Positions 8,902 through 18,194 are shown, numbered from the stretch's first letter. The stretch is 31,325 nt of DNA from an uncultured Elusimicrobium sp. (GCA_902787065.1 CADAFA010000005.1:1-31325); one strand, 5' to 3'. Numbers and translations are program-made. Notes: generated from the letters alone by a model not told the origin.

Positions 8902-9054
8902 TTATTTACCGCAAGGGGAAATCATTTCACTGATAGAAATTACACCAAACAAATAATCATTAGTGCAAACTTTTTGATTACCGATTTTACCGCGAGTACC
9001 GGTGCAAGCGGCCATCAAAGCAACAGCAACGAGCAATAAAGCAACTTTTTTCAT
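8902..9054 (-). CDS. Small lipoprotein (50 aa), own transcription unit
   Basis: A short gene reading MKKVALLLVAVALMAAC, then a 33-residue mature peptide starting at Cys17. The lipobox is LMAAC. The mature part has two more cysteines (30 and 48) that could form a disulfide, within KVCTNDYLFGVISISEMISPCG. AGGAG lies 6 nt before the ATG. A strong promoter (TTGCAA, 17 nt, TATAAT), a hairpin at the predicted 5' end and a terminator frame it, so it is likely an abundant single-gene message. The arrangement recalls small envelope lipoproteins; there is weak resemblance to the TRL-like family (a Cys followed by a Leu-Phe-Gly-Val segment), which is only a guess. Confidence 0.8.
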   Translation of the reverse strand: MKKVALLLVAVALMAACTGTRGKIGNQKVCTNDYLFGVISISEMISPCGK

Positions 9055-9080
9055 AACAATCTCCTAATTATGTAGAAACA

Positions 9081-9097
9081 GGATAGGCATCCTATCC
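9081..9097 (-). promoter_or_regulatory. 5'-terminal hairpin of the small lipoprotein mRNA
   Basis: A perfect 7-bp inverted repeat (GGATAGG / CCTATCC) with a 3-nt loop. The predicted transcription start is near 9099, so the hairpin would sit at the extreme 5' end of the message, a position known to protect mRNAs from decay. Confidence 0.55.
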
Positions 9098-9105
9098 ATA
9101 ATTTG

Positions 9106-9134
9106 ATTATATAACTTTGCTATGTTATTTGCAA
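9106..9134 (-). promoter_or_regulatory. Strong sigma-70-type promoter of the small lipoprotein gene
   Basis: On the minus strand TTGCAA (9134-9129), exactly 17 nt, TATAAT (9111-9106). The start of transcription is predicted near 9099, giving a leader of about 45 nt. Confidence 0.75.
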
Positions 9135-9261
9135 ATTAAGAAAAGATATTGTTAGCCAGAAAAGCAAAGCTTTATTCCCATTTAAGGAAAAATACGAAAA
9201 ATTTATGCAGGGACATAATATAAATGCTAAAATTTACTTATACAAAATCGGTGTAGGTAAA

Positions 9262-10491
9262 ATGTTTAAAAAGCATATTTTAGCTAAATTTTATGCTGTG
9301 ATATTATTGCTTGGTATAACCCCTTTATTTGCAGGTTCTTTGCCTGATAATTTTGAATTTTCTACAAAATTAGATTTATTTGCTTCTTATGCAAAAACAC
9401 CGGACACTTTGTTAACTAAGTATAGGGAAGCTTCTTTTAGGTTTAGTATCAATTCCCTTTACCGTATAACGGATAATTTATCGCTTAATTTCTTGCCATA
9501 CATAGATGGTTCTTATGATGTAAATCGTGAAGATAAAAATAAAACTCAGGTAAAGATTTGGCAAGCCTATTTAAATTACAAAATAGCAAATTTTAACTTT
9601 AATATCGGTCGTTTTGATTTCGCGGAGGAGGCCCTTGCTCCTTTTATTTATTACGGTAATTATTTGCCAGAGAAACCTGTTTTACCTACTGCTTTAGACG
9701 GTTTAAAACATAATTTTGTAAGTAAATATTTAGATTACACTTTACTTGCGGCAAAAGAAGCGCAAATTGATGAGCAAGTAAAAGCTAAGCTTGCCGGTGC
9801 GGAAGTTACTGTTAAACCTTTATCTTGGTTCAATATATCAGGTTTTTATTTTTATCAAAACAAGAAATATAACAAAGGTATTCGCAAAATTAATTCCAAA
9901 CTTTCCGTTTACGGTGCAGGGATTGATTTGTTTTTCAGTGAAAGTTCCGGTTTTCGCTTTTACGGGGCAAAAAACGGCGGGGAAGAAAAAGAAGCAAGAC
10001 CAAGTATTACCAAAGTTAAACCTTACAAAGGTTATGCTTTTAACGGGGAACTATATTTCCAAAACCTTTATAAAACAGGGACTTTAAATAATGAACTTGG
10101 TTTTTATATATTTTCTGATAAGGAAAAGTTCCAAACTTTCCCTAATGAACTAAAGACCGGTATAATTTACGATGGCATGAATTATGGAGACCTTTTACCT
10201 TCAAGCGCCCAAATTATTTACGCATTATTAGATTTTAATTTTAAAAAATATCCCTTCTTATACGCCGGTGCGGATATTTTTGTTTATTCTTCCGGCAAAG
10301 AAAATTTTAATAACCGCAATTACTATGCCCAGGAATTAAATTTAAATGTTGGGTTAAAATTTGATGCTTGGGGTTTTAAATTAAGCGGAGGCTTCTTTGA
10401 AGGGGAGGCCCTTTTCTTTGGGGGAACTTCTACAGAAAAACAAAAAATCAAGAAGTTACAGGCAAATTTCTTCTATAAGTTTACTCTGTAA
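9262..10491 (+). CDS. Putative outer-membrane beta-barrel protein (porin-like)
   Basis: A 409-aa protein with a signal peptide (MFKKHILAKF, hydrophobic core, probable cut after LFAG). The mature chain alternates polar and hydrophobic residues and is rich in Tyr, Phe and Gly in the pattern of transmembrane beta strands (for example LNYKIANFNFNIGRFDF and LNLNVGLKFDAWGFKLSGGF), ending in an aromatic-rich strand, NFFYKFTL. The start at 9262 is chosen because it begins the signal peptide; an ATG at 9205 in frame would add a 19-residue extension unlike a leader. No family name can be assigned; substrate unknown. Its last bases contain the mutS promoter-like box. Confidence 0.75.
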   Translation: MFKKHILAKFYAVILLLGITPLFAGSLPDNFEFSTKLDLFASYAKTPDTLLTKYREASFRFSINSLYRITDNLSLNFLPYIDGSYDVNREDKNKTQVKIWQAYLNYKIANFNFNIGRFDFAEEALAPFIYYGNYLPEKPVLPTALDGLKHNFVSKYLDYTLLAAKEAQIDEQVKAKLAGAEVTVKPLSWFNISGFYFYQNKKYNKGIRKINSKLSVYGAGIDLFFSESSGFRFYGAKNGGEEKEARPSITKVKPYKGYAFNGELYFQNLYKTGTLNNELGFYIFSDKEKFQTFPNELKTGIIYDGMNYGDLLPSSAQIIYALLDFNFKKYPFLYAGADIFVYSSGKENFNNRNYYAQELNLNVGLKFDAWGFKLSGGFFEGEALFFGGTSTEKQKIKKLQANFFYKFTL

Positions 10492-10492
10492 A

Positions 10493-10501
10493 TGTTATAA
10501 T
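10493..10501 (+). promoter_or_regulatory. Extended -10 promoter of mutS, leaderless start
   Basis: TGTTATAAT matches an extended -10 (TGn plus TATAAT) and begins right at the end of the porin gene. It ends 6 nt before the mutS ATG, placing the transcription start on the A of ATG. No good -35 is seen, as is usual for extended -10 promoters. Confidence 0.55.
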
Positions 10502-10507
10502 TTATTT

Positions 10508-13048
10508 ATGACACCTCTAATGCAACAATATTACGATATTAAGAAACAGTATCCGCATGCTCTGCTGTTTTTTCGGCTTGGGGATTTCTATGAGATGTTT
10601 GGTGATGATGCCAAAGAAGCCAGCCGTATCCTAGGCCTTACTTTAACCGCCCGTGCCGGCGAGCCTATGTGTGGTGTACCTTTTCATGCGGCAAACCAGT
10701 ATATAGCCAAACTTTTAACGGCCAATAAAAAAATTGCGATTTGTGAGCAAACTTCCAATGTTACAGATCCTAAAACAAAGCTTTTTGAGCGCAAAATAGT
10801 GCGCTTTATTACCCCCGGTACCGTACTTGAAGATACAATTTTAGAGGCAAAAAACCCGAATTTTTTAGTATCTTTGGTTTTGTCACCTAATTCCTGGGGG
10901 GCAGCATGCCTTGAATTTTCCACCGGTGAATTTTGGATTACACAAGAGGAAAAAGACCCTGCTCTAATTAATCTTTCTGCTTTGCTTGCGAGCATTAATC
11001 CAAGTGAAATCATTTTATCAAAACAAGATTTAGGAATTTTGCAAACCAAGTTACTTTTACCGGAAGGGGTAACGTTTTCCTCAATTCCGAATATTGAAGG
11101 TTTAGAAATGCCGGAGGTTTGGCCCTCTGTATTTGAAAAAACTCCCCTTGCCTTAAAAGCGGCTTTAGGTGCTTTGAAGTATGCGGAACAGTCCGATAAA
11201 AGTTTTAAGGAATATTTTGTTCCCGTTTACCGTAAAATATCCTCTTATATGCAGCTTGATGCAAGTGCGGTGGAAACTTTGGAACTTGTCCGCAGTAAAA
11301 GCGGTAACAGGAAGAACACACTTTGGGGAATTTTGGACTATACTTTAACCCCTATGGGGGCCCGTTTATTAAAAGAGTGGTTACTGCATCCTCTGCTTGA
11401 TAAAGAAGAGATTTTGTTGAGGCAAAGGGCAGTTTCTTCCTTGCTTCAAAATGAACAAGCACAAAACGGCCTTGCCTTGATTTTAAAAGAAATTTGCGAC
11501 ATTCAGCGTATTATGACGCGGGTTGTAAATTCCTCTTTAACTCCGCGTGAAGCGGCAGGTCTAAGAAAAGCTTTATTTAATTTGTTGGCTTTTGAGCATT
11601 GGTTTGAAAAGTATCCCGATTTGATGCCCAAATTTAAACAAATATTTTTGGGTAATTTAATTAAACTTAAAGAAATTTCTGCTTTGCTTTTCACTGCTAT
11701 AAATGAAACACCCCCGGTAAAAATGAGTGAGGGGGGGATAATTCGCGCAGGTTATAATGCGGAGCTTGATAAGCTAAGAGATTTAAAACAAAATTCCGCG
11801 GCAGTTCTTGAACAAATTGCAAACCGCGAGAGGGAAAAAACAGGTATCAATACCTTAAAAATCGGTTTTAATTCAGTTTTCGGGTATTATATCGAAGTTA
11901 CAAAATCCCATCTTCAAAAGGTACCTTTAACCTATACGCGCAAGCAAACTTTAACTAATGCTGAACGTTTTATAACAGAGGAATTAAAACAACTTGAAGG
12001 CCAAATATTATCAGCTGAAGAAAAATCTTTAAGGCTTGAAGGTGCTATTTTTGATGAAATCAGAAAGTACCTTTTTGCAAATTCCGCCCTTTTAAAAGAG
12101 GTAGCTTCAAGTATTGCGGAAATAGACTGTTTTTATTCACTTTCCGTAGCGGCAAAAAATGATGGTTATACCTGCCCTAAAATTGTTGATAGTAATGAAA
12201 GTTTGATTATAGAAAAGGGCCGCCATCCGCTTGTTGAGCAGGTTATACCTTCCGGTAGTTTTGTGCCAAATAATTTGTTTGTCGGTGGGGACGGGCCACA
12301 AATTATTCTTATCACAGGCCCTAATATGGGCGGTAAAAGCGTTTATTTAAAACAAACGGCTTTAATTGTTTTAATGGCGCAAATGGGTAGTTTTGTTCCG
12401 GCTTCAGAGGCACAAATACCTATAACAGATAAAATTTTAACTCGTATCGGAGCCCAAGATGCTTTAAGCCGGGGGGATTCCACTTTTATGGTGGAAATGC
12501 GCGAGGCCGCAAATATTTTAGCAAGTGCCACACCGAAAACTTTGGTTTTGCTTGATGAGGTCGGCCGCGGAACATCTACTTTTGACGGTATTTCTATTGC
12601 TTGGGCCATAACGGAATATCTACATAAAAGCCAAGGGCAGGGCCCTAAAGTTTTATTTGCCACACACTATTTTGAACTTACGGAACTTGAAAGTAAATAT
12701 GCGAAAATTAAAAATTTCCATGTCCGTGCGGAAGAATTTAAAACTGCAGATGGGGAAGTTAAACTAAACTTCTTGTTTGAAGTTAAACCGGGTGCGGCAG
12801 ATAAATCTTACGGTATACATGTGGCGGAAATTGCCGGTCTTCCGCAAAGTTGTATTTTGCGGGCGCGGAAAATTTTAAAAGACTTGGGCGGGCGTGAAAA
12901 CTTTGGAATCATTGAAAAAGAAAAGAATTCCATAGATTTATTTTCAAGCCCTATTTTAGAAGAAATTAGAATGGTGCGTACGGATGAAATTACACCTCTT
13001 CAAGCCCTTTCTTTAATTGAGAATTGGAAGAAAAGAATAGATGAATGA
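10508..13048 (+). CDS. mutS: DNA mismatch repair protein MutS
   Basis: Mismatch sensor ATPase (846 aa). The start at MTPLMQQYYDIKKQYP is the family start; the reading frame stays open upstream into the porin gene, but that extension is not MutS-like. The mismatch-reading Phe-x-Glu is F27-Y28-E29. The Walker A loop is GPNMGGKS, the Walker B LVLLDEVGRGTSTFDG, followed by TAHYFELTELE-type sequence (FATHYFELTELE). The clamp and lever domains lie between. The 3' end overlaps mutL by 8 nt. Full length and all key residues are present. Confidence 0.97.
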   Translation: MTPLMQQYYDIKKQYPHALLFFRLGDFYEMFGDDAKEASRILGLTLTARAGEPMCGVPFHAANQYIAKLLTANKKIAICEQTSNVTDPKTKLFERKIVRFITPGTVLEDTILEAKNPNFLVSLVLSPNSWGAACLEFSTGEFWITQEEKDPALINLSALLASINPSEIILSKQDLGILQTKLLLPEGVTFSSIPNIEGLEMPEVWPSVFEKTPLALKAALGALKYAEQSDKSFKEYFVPVYRKISSYMQLDASAVETLELVRSKSGNRKNTLWGILDYTLTPMGARLLKEWLLHPLLDKEEILLRQRAVSSLLQNEQAQNGLALILKEICDIQRIMTRVVNSSLTPREAAGLRKALFNLLAFEHWFEKYPDLMPKFKQIFLGNLIKLKEISALLFTAINETPPVKMSEGGIIRAGYNAELDKLRDLKQNSAAVLEQIANREREKTGINTLKIGFNSVFGYYIEVTKSHLQKVPLTYTRKQTLTNAERFITEELKQLEGQILSAEEKSLRLEGAIFDEIRKYLFANSALLKEVASSIAEIDCFYSLSVAAKNDGYTCPKIVDSNESLIIEKGRHPLVEQVIPSGSFVPNNLFVGGDGPQIILITGPNMGGKSVYLKQTALIVLMAQMGSFVPASEAQIPITDKILTRIGAQDALSRGDSTFMVEMREAANILASATPKTLVLLDEVGRGTSTFDGISIAWAITEYLHKSQGQGPKVLFATHYFELTELESKYAKIKNFHVRAEEFKTADGEVKLNFLFEVKPGAADKSYGIHVAEIAGLPQSCILRARKILKDLGGRENFGIIEKEKNSIDLFSSPILEEIRMVRTDEITPLQALSLIENWKKRIDE

Positions 13049-14888
13049 TATTAAAGTTTTAGATTTTTTAACTTCAAGCAAAATCGCCGCAGGCGAAGTT
13101 ATTGAACGTCCCGCCGGTGTCCTTAAAGAATTACTTGAAAACTCTATTGATGCCGGTGCTACTGCTATAAATATTGATATTTTGCAAGCCGGCAAAAAGT
13201 TAATACGCGTAAATGATAACGGGGTTGGTATAAAAGAGGAAGATTTAAAAACAGCTTTGCTCCGCCACTCCACAAGTAAAATTTCCAAGTTTGATGATTT
13301 AAATAATTTACACACCTTCGGTTTTAGGGGGGAGGCGCTGTTTTCAATAGCAGCTGTTAGCAAACTTACTTTGACAAGTTTTCAAGAAGGTTCAAAAGGT
13401 GCTCAAATCAAAGCAGAAGGCGGTAAAATTTTACAACAAACTGCCGCGCCTGAAATTAAAGGCACAACGGTAGAGGTTGAAAATTTATTTTATAATACCC
13501 CTGCGCGTTTAAAGTTTTTAAAGTCTGATTCTGTTGAGCGTAGCCATCTTTTAACCGTTACCGAAGAAGCCGCCCTTGCGAATTTAAATATTACTTTTAA
13601 GGTAAAAACCGATAATACTTTGGTTTATAATTTGCAATCTGTACAAGATACGGAGGGTGGTTTGCGCCAAAGGGCAAACCAAATTATCGGGCAGGAAACG
13701 GCAAAAGATTTGCTTTATTTGGAAGATAAATCTTTTGGTTTTAAGGCCCTTGTTTCCCCGGCACATAAACTTTGCGCAAGCAGGAATTTGCAATACTTTT
13801 TTATTAATAAACGCCCTGTAACCTGTAAAGTTTTACAGCAGGCTTTATTTAAGGCTTACCAGCCTTTTAGGGTACAAAATAAATATCCGTGCGCGATAAT
13901 CTATTTAACTTTAAATCCGTCTGATTTTGATGTTAATATACATCCTCAAAAGCGCGAGGTTAAATTTGCTTTTGAAAACGATATTTTTAACTTTTTATAC
14001 AAAATTATTTCCCAAAAACTTTTAGCCACGCAAGATAGGGCGGAAATTATTTTGTCAAAATCTGCCCTGGTACAACCTGCGGTTACCGCTACCCCACAAA
14101 TAAGTGCAACACCGCAAAAAACTTTTAAAAAAGAAACGGATTTGAAAGAGACTTTATCTTCTTTACTCAAAGTTACCCCAGTGCCTAACTTGACCACTTA
14201 TGAACATGAAGATCCTGTCATATATAATTTTGATGAACCTAAAAAAGAAGAACCTTCGCAAGAAAGCCAAAATATACTTTCCCCCGGGGAAAAGCAACCT
14301 TCTTGGTGGCATGGTCCTTACAGATATTTAGGGCAGCTTCATCAAAGTTATTTGCTTTTTGAAGATAAAGACGGTTTGCTTATTATTGACCAACATGCCG
14401 CCCAAGAGCGTATTTATTTTGAGGAATTTTGTACTTTAATTTCAAAAGGTGAAGTGGCACGCCAGCCTTTAATGTTCCCTCTTAATATTGATTTGCCCGC
14501 AAGTAAACTTGAAACGGTTTTAAATTGGGAAAGTTTTTTAAAGGAAACAGGTTTTGAAGTTTCCAAATTTTCTGCTACGGTCTTGCTTGTAAGTTCCACA
14601 CCTGCCATTTTAAAGATGGGGGAACGTGAAATTAAGGAATTTATTTCCTCTTTTGCAGAAACTGCCGGCAATCCTTTAAAAGCAGATAATGAATTTAGAC
14701 ACAAATTTATTGCAACAAAAGCTTGTAAAAAAGCAGTTAAAGCAGGAGAGGCTTTAACTGAAAAAGAGGCCCAGGCCCTTCTTGAAAACTTAAAAAACTG
14801 CCAAGATGCTTTGCATTGCCCGCATGGTAGGCCGACAATGTTAAATTTAACTTTAGCAGAAATTTCCAAAAAAATCGGCCGCGGTTAA
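13041..14888 (+). CDS. mutL: DNA mismatch repair protein MutL (endonuclease type)
   Basis: Partner of MutS (615 aa). The N-terminal GHKL ATPase shows ELLENSIDAGAT, NDNGVGI and TFGFRGEAL. A low-complexity linker (about 335-415) joins the C-terminal domain, which carries DQHAAQERIYFEE, matching the DQHA(x)2E(x)4E nuclease motif, plus ACKKAVKAGEAL and CPHGRP. MutL of this class nicks DNA itself, so mismatch repair here is probably independent of MutH and Dam methylation. It is co-transcribed with mutS and ends before a two-way terminator. Confidence 0.96.
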   Translation: MNDIKVLDFLTSSKIAAGEVIERPAGVLKELLENSIDAGATAINIDILQAGKKLIRVNDNGVGIKEEDLKTALLRHSTSKISKFDDLNNLHTFGFRGEALFSIAAVSKLTLTSFQEGSKGAQIKAEGGKILQQTAAPEIKGTTVEVENLFYNTPARLKFLKSDSVERSHLLTVTEEAALANLNITFKVKTDNTLVYNLQSVQDTEGGLRQRANQIIGQETAKDLLYLEDKSFGFKALVSPAHKLCASRNLQYFFINKRPVTCKVLQQALFKAYQPFRVQNKYPCAIIYLTLNPSDFDVNIHPQKREVKFAFENDIFNFLYKIISQKLLATQDRAEIILSKSALVQPAVTATPQISATPQKTFKKETDLKETLSSLLKVTPVPNLTTYEHEDPVIYNFDEPKKEEPSQESQNILSPGEKQPSWWHGPYRYLGQLHQSYLLFEDKDGLLIIDQHAAQERIYFEEFCTLISKGEVARQPLMFPLNIDLPASKLETVLNWESFLKETGFEVSKFSATVLLVSSTPAILKMGEREIKEFISSFAETAGNPLKADNEFRHKFIATKACKKAVKAGEALTEKEAQALLENLKNCQDALHCPHGRPTMLNLTLAEISKKIGRG

Positions 14889-14910
14889 ATTTTAATTAAA
14901 ATCTTAAATA

Positions 14911-14940
14911 AAAAATCCCCGGTTTTGCCGGGGGATTTTT
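14911..14940. terminator. Bidirectional terminator between mutL and the SPFH gene
   Basis: Near-perfect inverted repeat AAAAATCCCCGG-ttttg-CCGGGGGATTTTT with an A run on one side and a T run on the other, lying between two convergent genes. It can serve both strands. Confidence 0.85.
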
Positions 14941-14952
14941 ATTCAGTAAAAC

Positions 14953-15756
14953 TTATTTAATCATTATGAAAGGCAATTCTCCGCCATTGTAGGTTGGCAA
15001 TTGCCCGTTCCATTTCTCAATAGTTTTAAGTTTCAAAAGTTCCGGTGTAATAACTTGCCTTTGAAGTTTCAAACTTTCCGCTTCCGCTTTTGCTTTTAAG
15101 ACTTGTTGCTCAGCTTCTTTTTTAACTTTTTCTACTAAGTTAGTGGCACGTTTTGCTTCTTGTTCGGCAATTTGTTTATCTTCTACCGCTTTTAAAAATT
15201 GCGGAGAAAAGTCAAAATTAACAATAGCGATATCGGAAACTATAACCTGCTTTTCCTGCATTTTTTCTTTCAAGATAGCATCAAGTTCACGGGCAACTTC
15301 AACACGGTTTGAAATCAAACTTTCAGCAGAATATTTGGATACTATTGCCTTAATCCACTCTTCCACCATCGGTGTTAATACTGTTTGTACATAATTCCTG
15401 CCCAAATTGCGGTAAATGGAAACAACCGTTTCGGGCATAATTCTGTGGTTTACGGCAAGCCCTACTTTGATAGTCTGCAAATCGCGTGAGAATGCTTCCG
15501 TATCAATAGTATCTTTATTGACGCGGGTGGAAAACTTTTCAATAGTATCTATGAAAGGTATTTTAAAATGTAAACCTTCTTCATAAGACCCCATAATTTT
15601 ACCAAAGCGCAGTTTGATTGCCGATTGTCCTGCATCAACGGTGAAATAACTGCCAAAAGCAGTTGCTATAATTAGTAGTAAAAATATTACTGCTAATATT
15701 TTGCCCAAAACAAAACCGCTTGGGACATATTTTGTATTTGTTGTGTAATTTGCCAT
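14953..15756 (-). CDS. Prohibitin/SPFH-domain membrane protein (HflC-like)
   Basis: A 267-aa protein with one N-terminal membrane segment (about 17-40), then an SPFH domain: VDAGQSAIKLRFGKIMGSYEEGLHFKIPF is the usual opening. A long charged coiled coil (about 190-240, rich in Ala, Glu and Lys) follows. Such proteins assemble into ring-like scaffolds in the inner membrane and often control FtsH proteolysis. It is last in the purB-purA-SPFH unit, 9 nt after purA, with a clear Shine-Dalgarno (AAGGAG). The link to purine genes is probably positional rather than functional. It could equally be annotated as a prohibitin homologue; no HflK partner is adjacent. Confidence 0.88.
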   Translation of the reverse strand: MANYTTNTKYVPSGFVLGKILAVIFLLLIIATAFGSYFTVDAGQSAIKLRFGKIMGSYEEGLHFKIPFIDTIEKFSTRVNKDTIDTEAFSRDLQTIKVGLAVNHRIMPETVVSIYRNLGRNYVQTVLTPMVEEWIKAIVSKYSAESLISNRVEVARELDAILKEKMQEKQVIVSDIAIVNFDFSPQFLKAVEDKQIAEQEAKRATNLVEKVKKEAEQQVLKAKAEAESLKLQRQVITPELLKLKTIEKWNGQLPTYNGGELPFIMIK

Positions 15757-15765
15757 ATGCTCTCC

Positions 15766-16785
15766 TTATTTTAAAACTAAAGTGTCTTCCATGTCCGGCC
15801 CGGTGGAAATTATGCTAAGTGCCGGGTGCGGGTAAACTTCTTTTGAAAGTTCTTTAATGCTTTCCAAAAATTGTTTGGCTTCTGTAGTAAAATCTTCATA
15901 TTTTTTTACTTTGCTGTTACCTTCAAACATATCAATATGAGTAATTGCAATTTTTGTTGCATTGTTTATCATTATTGCGCGGCTTGCGCTAAACTTTTCA
16001 AAAGCACCAACGCGGCGTAACCTCTTGCTGACTGAGCCTATTTCACGCCCTTTTGTATGGTATATTTCCAGGTCTGATTCGTCAAAAATTTCCTTTTCAA
16101 GTGGGCCGGGGCCTACGCGCGTTATATAAGGTTTAAATACTACATAAACATCACGAACACTCTTTGGTCCAAGGCCTGCTTCGCCGAGGAAAGTTGAAGC
16201 AGTGGTATCGCGTGAAGTAACAAATGGGTATTCCCCATGAAGTAAAGAAAGTTTTATACCTTGTGTTCCTTCAAGCAAAATATGTTCGCCTTTATCTAAA
16301 GCTTTATTTAAAAGTTCCGGAACGGGCCGAATAAAATCTTTTAAAAGCGGTTCATCTTTTGCAAATTTAACTTGCCTTCTTTCAATTCGGTTTTTTACTG
16401 CTTGCCCAAGGCCTGTGCCAACGCTGCCGATATGTTTCATAAAGTGCGCGGCATCTTGTTCGGCTTTAGTTTCTTCGTCGGTAATTAAAACGGCATAAGG
16501 GTCAATGATTAAGCGGTCTTTGGTATTAGTAATTTCAACTTCTTTTAAAAGCCACTCGGTTTTTGTATAAGCACCTGCTCCTAAAACAAGTTTAGTGTTT
16601 GGGTTTAAGAACCCGGAAGGAATATTTTTTAAAGTGTATTTTTTCCCGTCTTGTTCAACGGTATGTCCGGCATTTGGGCCGCCCACGCGCACACAATACG
16701 CATAATTACCTTTATAAGATAAATAGGCCGCAATTTTACCTTTACCTTCATCGCCGGCTTGACCGCCGCAAACTATATCAATCAT
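15766..16785 (-). CDS. purA: Adenylosuccinate synthetase, short archaeal-like form
   Basis: Joins IMP and aspartate using GTP, the first committed step to AMP. Motifs present: GGQAGDEGKGK (P-loop; GGQWGDEGKGK is usual), GGPNAGHTV, GTQGIKLSLLHGEYPFVTSRDTTAS and the GxVSKRLRRVG arginine stretch. At 339 aa it is about 90 residues shorter than the usual bacterial enzyme (about 430). The length and layout match the compact enzymes of Pyrococcus-like archaea, so an archaeal-type lineage is inferred. AAGGAG lies before the ATG, and it overlaps purB by 4 nt. Confidence 0.93.
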   Translation of the reverse strand: MIDIVCGGQAGDEGKGKIAAYLSYKGNYAYCVRVGGPNAGHTVEQDGKKYTLKNIPSGFLNPNTKLVLGAGAYTKTEWLLKEVEITNTKDRLIIDPYAVLITDEETKAEQDAAHFMKHIGSVGTGLGQAVKNRIERRQVKFAKDEPLLKDFIRPVPELLNKALDKGEHILLEGTQGIKLSLLHGEYPFVTSRDTTASTFLGEAGLGPKSVRDVYVVFKPYITRVGPGPLEKEIFDESDLEIYHTKGREIGSVSKRLRRVGAFEKFSASRAIMINNATKIAITHIDMFEGNSKVKKYEDFTTEAKQFLESIKELSKEVYPHPALSIISTGPDMEDTLVLK

Positions 16786-18179
16786 CTTATCTCCTTAGCA
16801 AGCAAGGGTGCAATTCCCAAATAGTTTTTCACTTTTGCTTGTTTAATTTTATTTTTTAAATCTTTACTTAATTTTTGTTTTGCCAAAAAATTGTCTAAAT
16901 CCTGTTCGCTAAACTTATAAGTTCTCGTTAAATCTTTAATTATTTCGTAAGCATTATTTACACCGTTTGCCCGAAGTGAAGTCTGCAAATATTCCGCAAG
17001 TATTTGTGGGTTTTGTTTAAGTGTTTCTAAGGCTTTTTTATGGTCAAAAACAATGCGGCTTAAACCTTTTATTAAATTTTGATAAGCAAGCAAACTATGT
17101 GCCAAGGCAACGGGAATATTGCGTATTACCGTTGAGCCAGATAAATCTCTTTGTAATCTGCTTATAGGTAATTTAGCACTCAAAAATTTTAATATTGCGT
17201 TTGCCAAACCCAAATTACCTTCGGCATTTTCAAAGAAAATCGGGTTTATTTTTTGTGGCATGGTTGAGGAGCCTACTTCACCTTTAACAATTTGTTGTTT
17301 AAGCCATCCGTCGCTGATATAACGCCAAAAATCTTGTGCTAAATCCAGTAAAATATTATTTATGCGGGCAATATTGTCAAAAATTTCGGCAAAACTGTCA
17401 TAATTATCAATTTGCGTTGTTAAGGGGGAAAGTTCAATTTTAATTTTGCGCCCTGCGTTTAATTCTTTAATTAAATTTTGTGCAACTTTTTGCCAATTTA
17501 TATTCGGGAAAACGCCGTAATGTGCATTAAAATTTCCCACCGCGCCGCTGAATTTACATGTTGGTTTTAAAGTCTTTAAAGCGGAAATTTGTTTTTGTAA
17601 GCGCGCTGCAAAAACGGCAACTTCTTTGCCAAATGTCGTAGGTACTGCAGCTTGGCCATGGGTTCTAGCAAGCATGGGACTATTAGCTTCTTTACGCGCC
17701 AGAGTTTTTAAATTTTTGAGCAAATTTTCTAAAGTAGGTATCAAAACATTTTGCAAACCGTCTGCTAAAATTAACGCATGAGAGGGAGAATTTGTATCCT
17801 CAGAAGTTATTGCAAAATGCAGCCAAGCGGTTTTATTTTTTAAAGTTTTATGCGCTTGGAATTTGATTTTTAAAAAGTATTCTATTGCTTTTACGTCGTG
17901 CCGCGTTGCCGGAATATTTTTGTATCCGGTGTTTTCAATTGCGTTTATAATGGCAAAATCTTGTGTGCTTAAATTTTGCAAAGTGCGTATAAAAGAAATT
18001 TCTTGTTTATTTAATTTTGGAAAATTCGGTAAACTTAAAGTTGAGAGTAAAATAAAATATTCTGTTTCGATCTTGACACGATTTTTTGTTAAACAATTTT
18101 GCCCGCAACATTTTGAAAGCGGCAGGAGTGCGCTTTGGTATCGCGCATCAAGCGGGCTTAAAAAGTCAAAACTGTCCAT
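16782..18179 (-). CDS. purB: Adenylosuccinate lyase
   Basis: A 465-aa fumarase-superfamily lyase acting twice in purine synthesis, on SAICAR and on adenylosuccinate. It resembles the E. coli-type enzyme in length and in its opening (FLSPLDARYQ). Visible: the TSEDTNSPSHAL region, the ARTHGQAAVPTTFGKE motif with catalytic His, and the signature GSSTMPQKINPI with the mobile catalytic Ser. It heads the purB-purA-SPFH unit, pairing two consecutive AMP-branch enzymes. The start lacks a Shine-Dalgarno; a promoter-like TGCTAAAAT ends 6 nt before the ATG. Confidence 0.95.
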   Translation of the reverse strand: MDSFDFLSPLDARYQSALLPLSKCCGQNCLTKNRVKIETEYFILLSTLSLPNFPKLNKQEISFIRTLQNLSTQDFAIINAIENTGYKNIPATRHDVKAIEYFLKIKFQAHKTLKNKTAWLHFAITSEDTNSPSHALILADGLQNVLIPTLENLLKNLKTLARKEANSPMLARTHGQAAVPTTFGKEVAVFAARLQKQISALKTLKPTCKFSGAVGNFNAHYGVFPNINWQKVAQNLIKELNAGRKIKIELSPLTTQIDNYDSFAEIFDNIARINNILLDLAQDFWRYISDGWLKQQIVKGEVGSSTMPQKINPIFFENAEGNLGLANAILKFLSAKLPISRLQRDLSGSTVIRNIPVALAHSLLAYQNLIKGLSRIVFDHKKALETLKQNPQILAEYLQTSLRANGVNNAYEIIKDLTRTYKFSEQDLDNFLAKQKLSKDLKNKIKQAKVKNYLGIAPLLAKEIR

Positions 18180-18185
18180 ACATAT

Positions 18186-18194
18186 ATTTTAGCA
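18186..18194 (-). promoter_or_regulatory. Extended -10 promoter of purB, leaderless start
   Basis: On the minus strand TGCTAAAAT (extended -10) ends 6 nt before the purB ATG at 18179, so transcription would begin at the start codon. No convincing -35. Confidence 0.45.

Noticed and set aside
10397..10507. Upstream in-frame extension of mutS
   Set aside because: It overlaps the porin 3' end, adds 37 residues unlike MutS, and the promoter-like box lies inside it.
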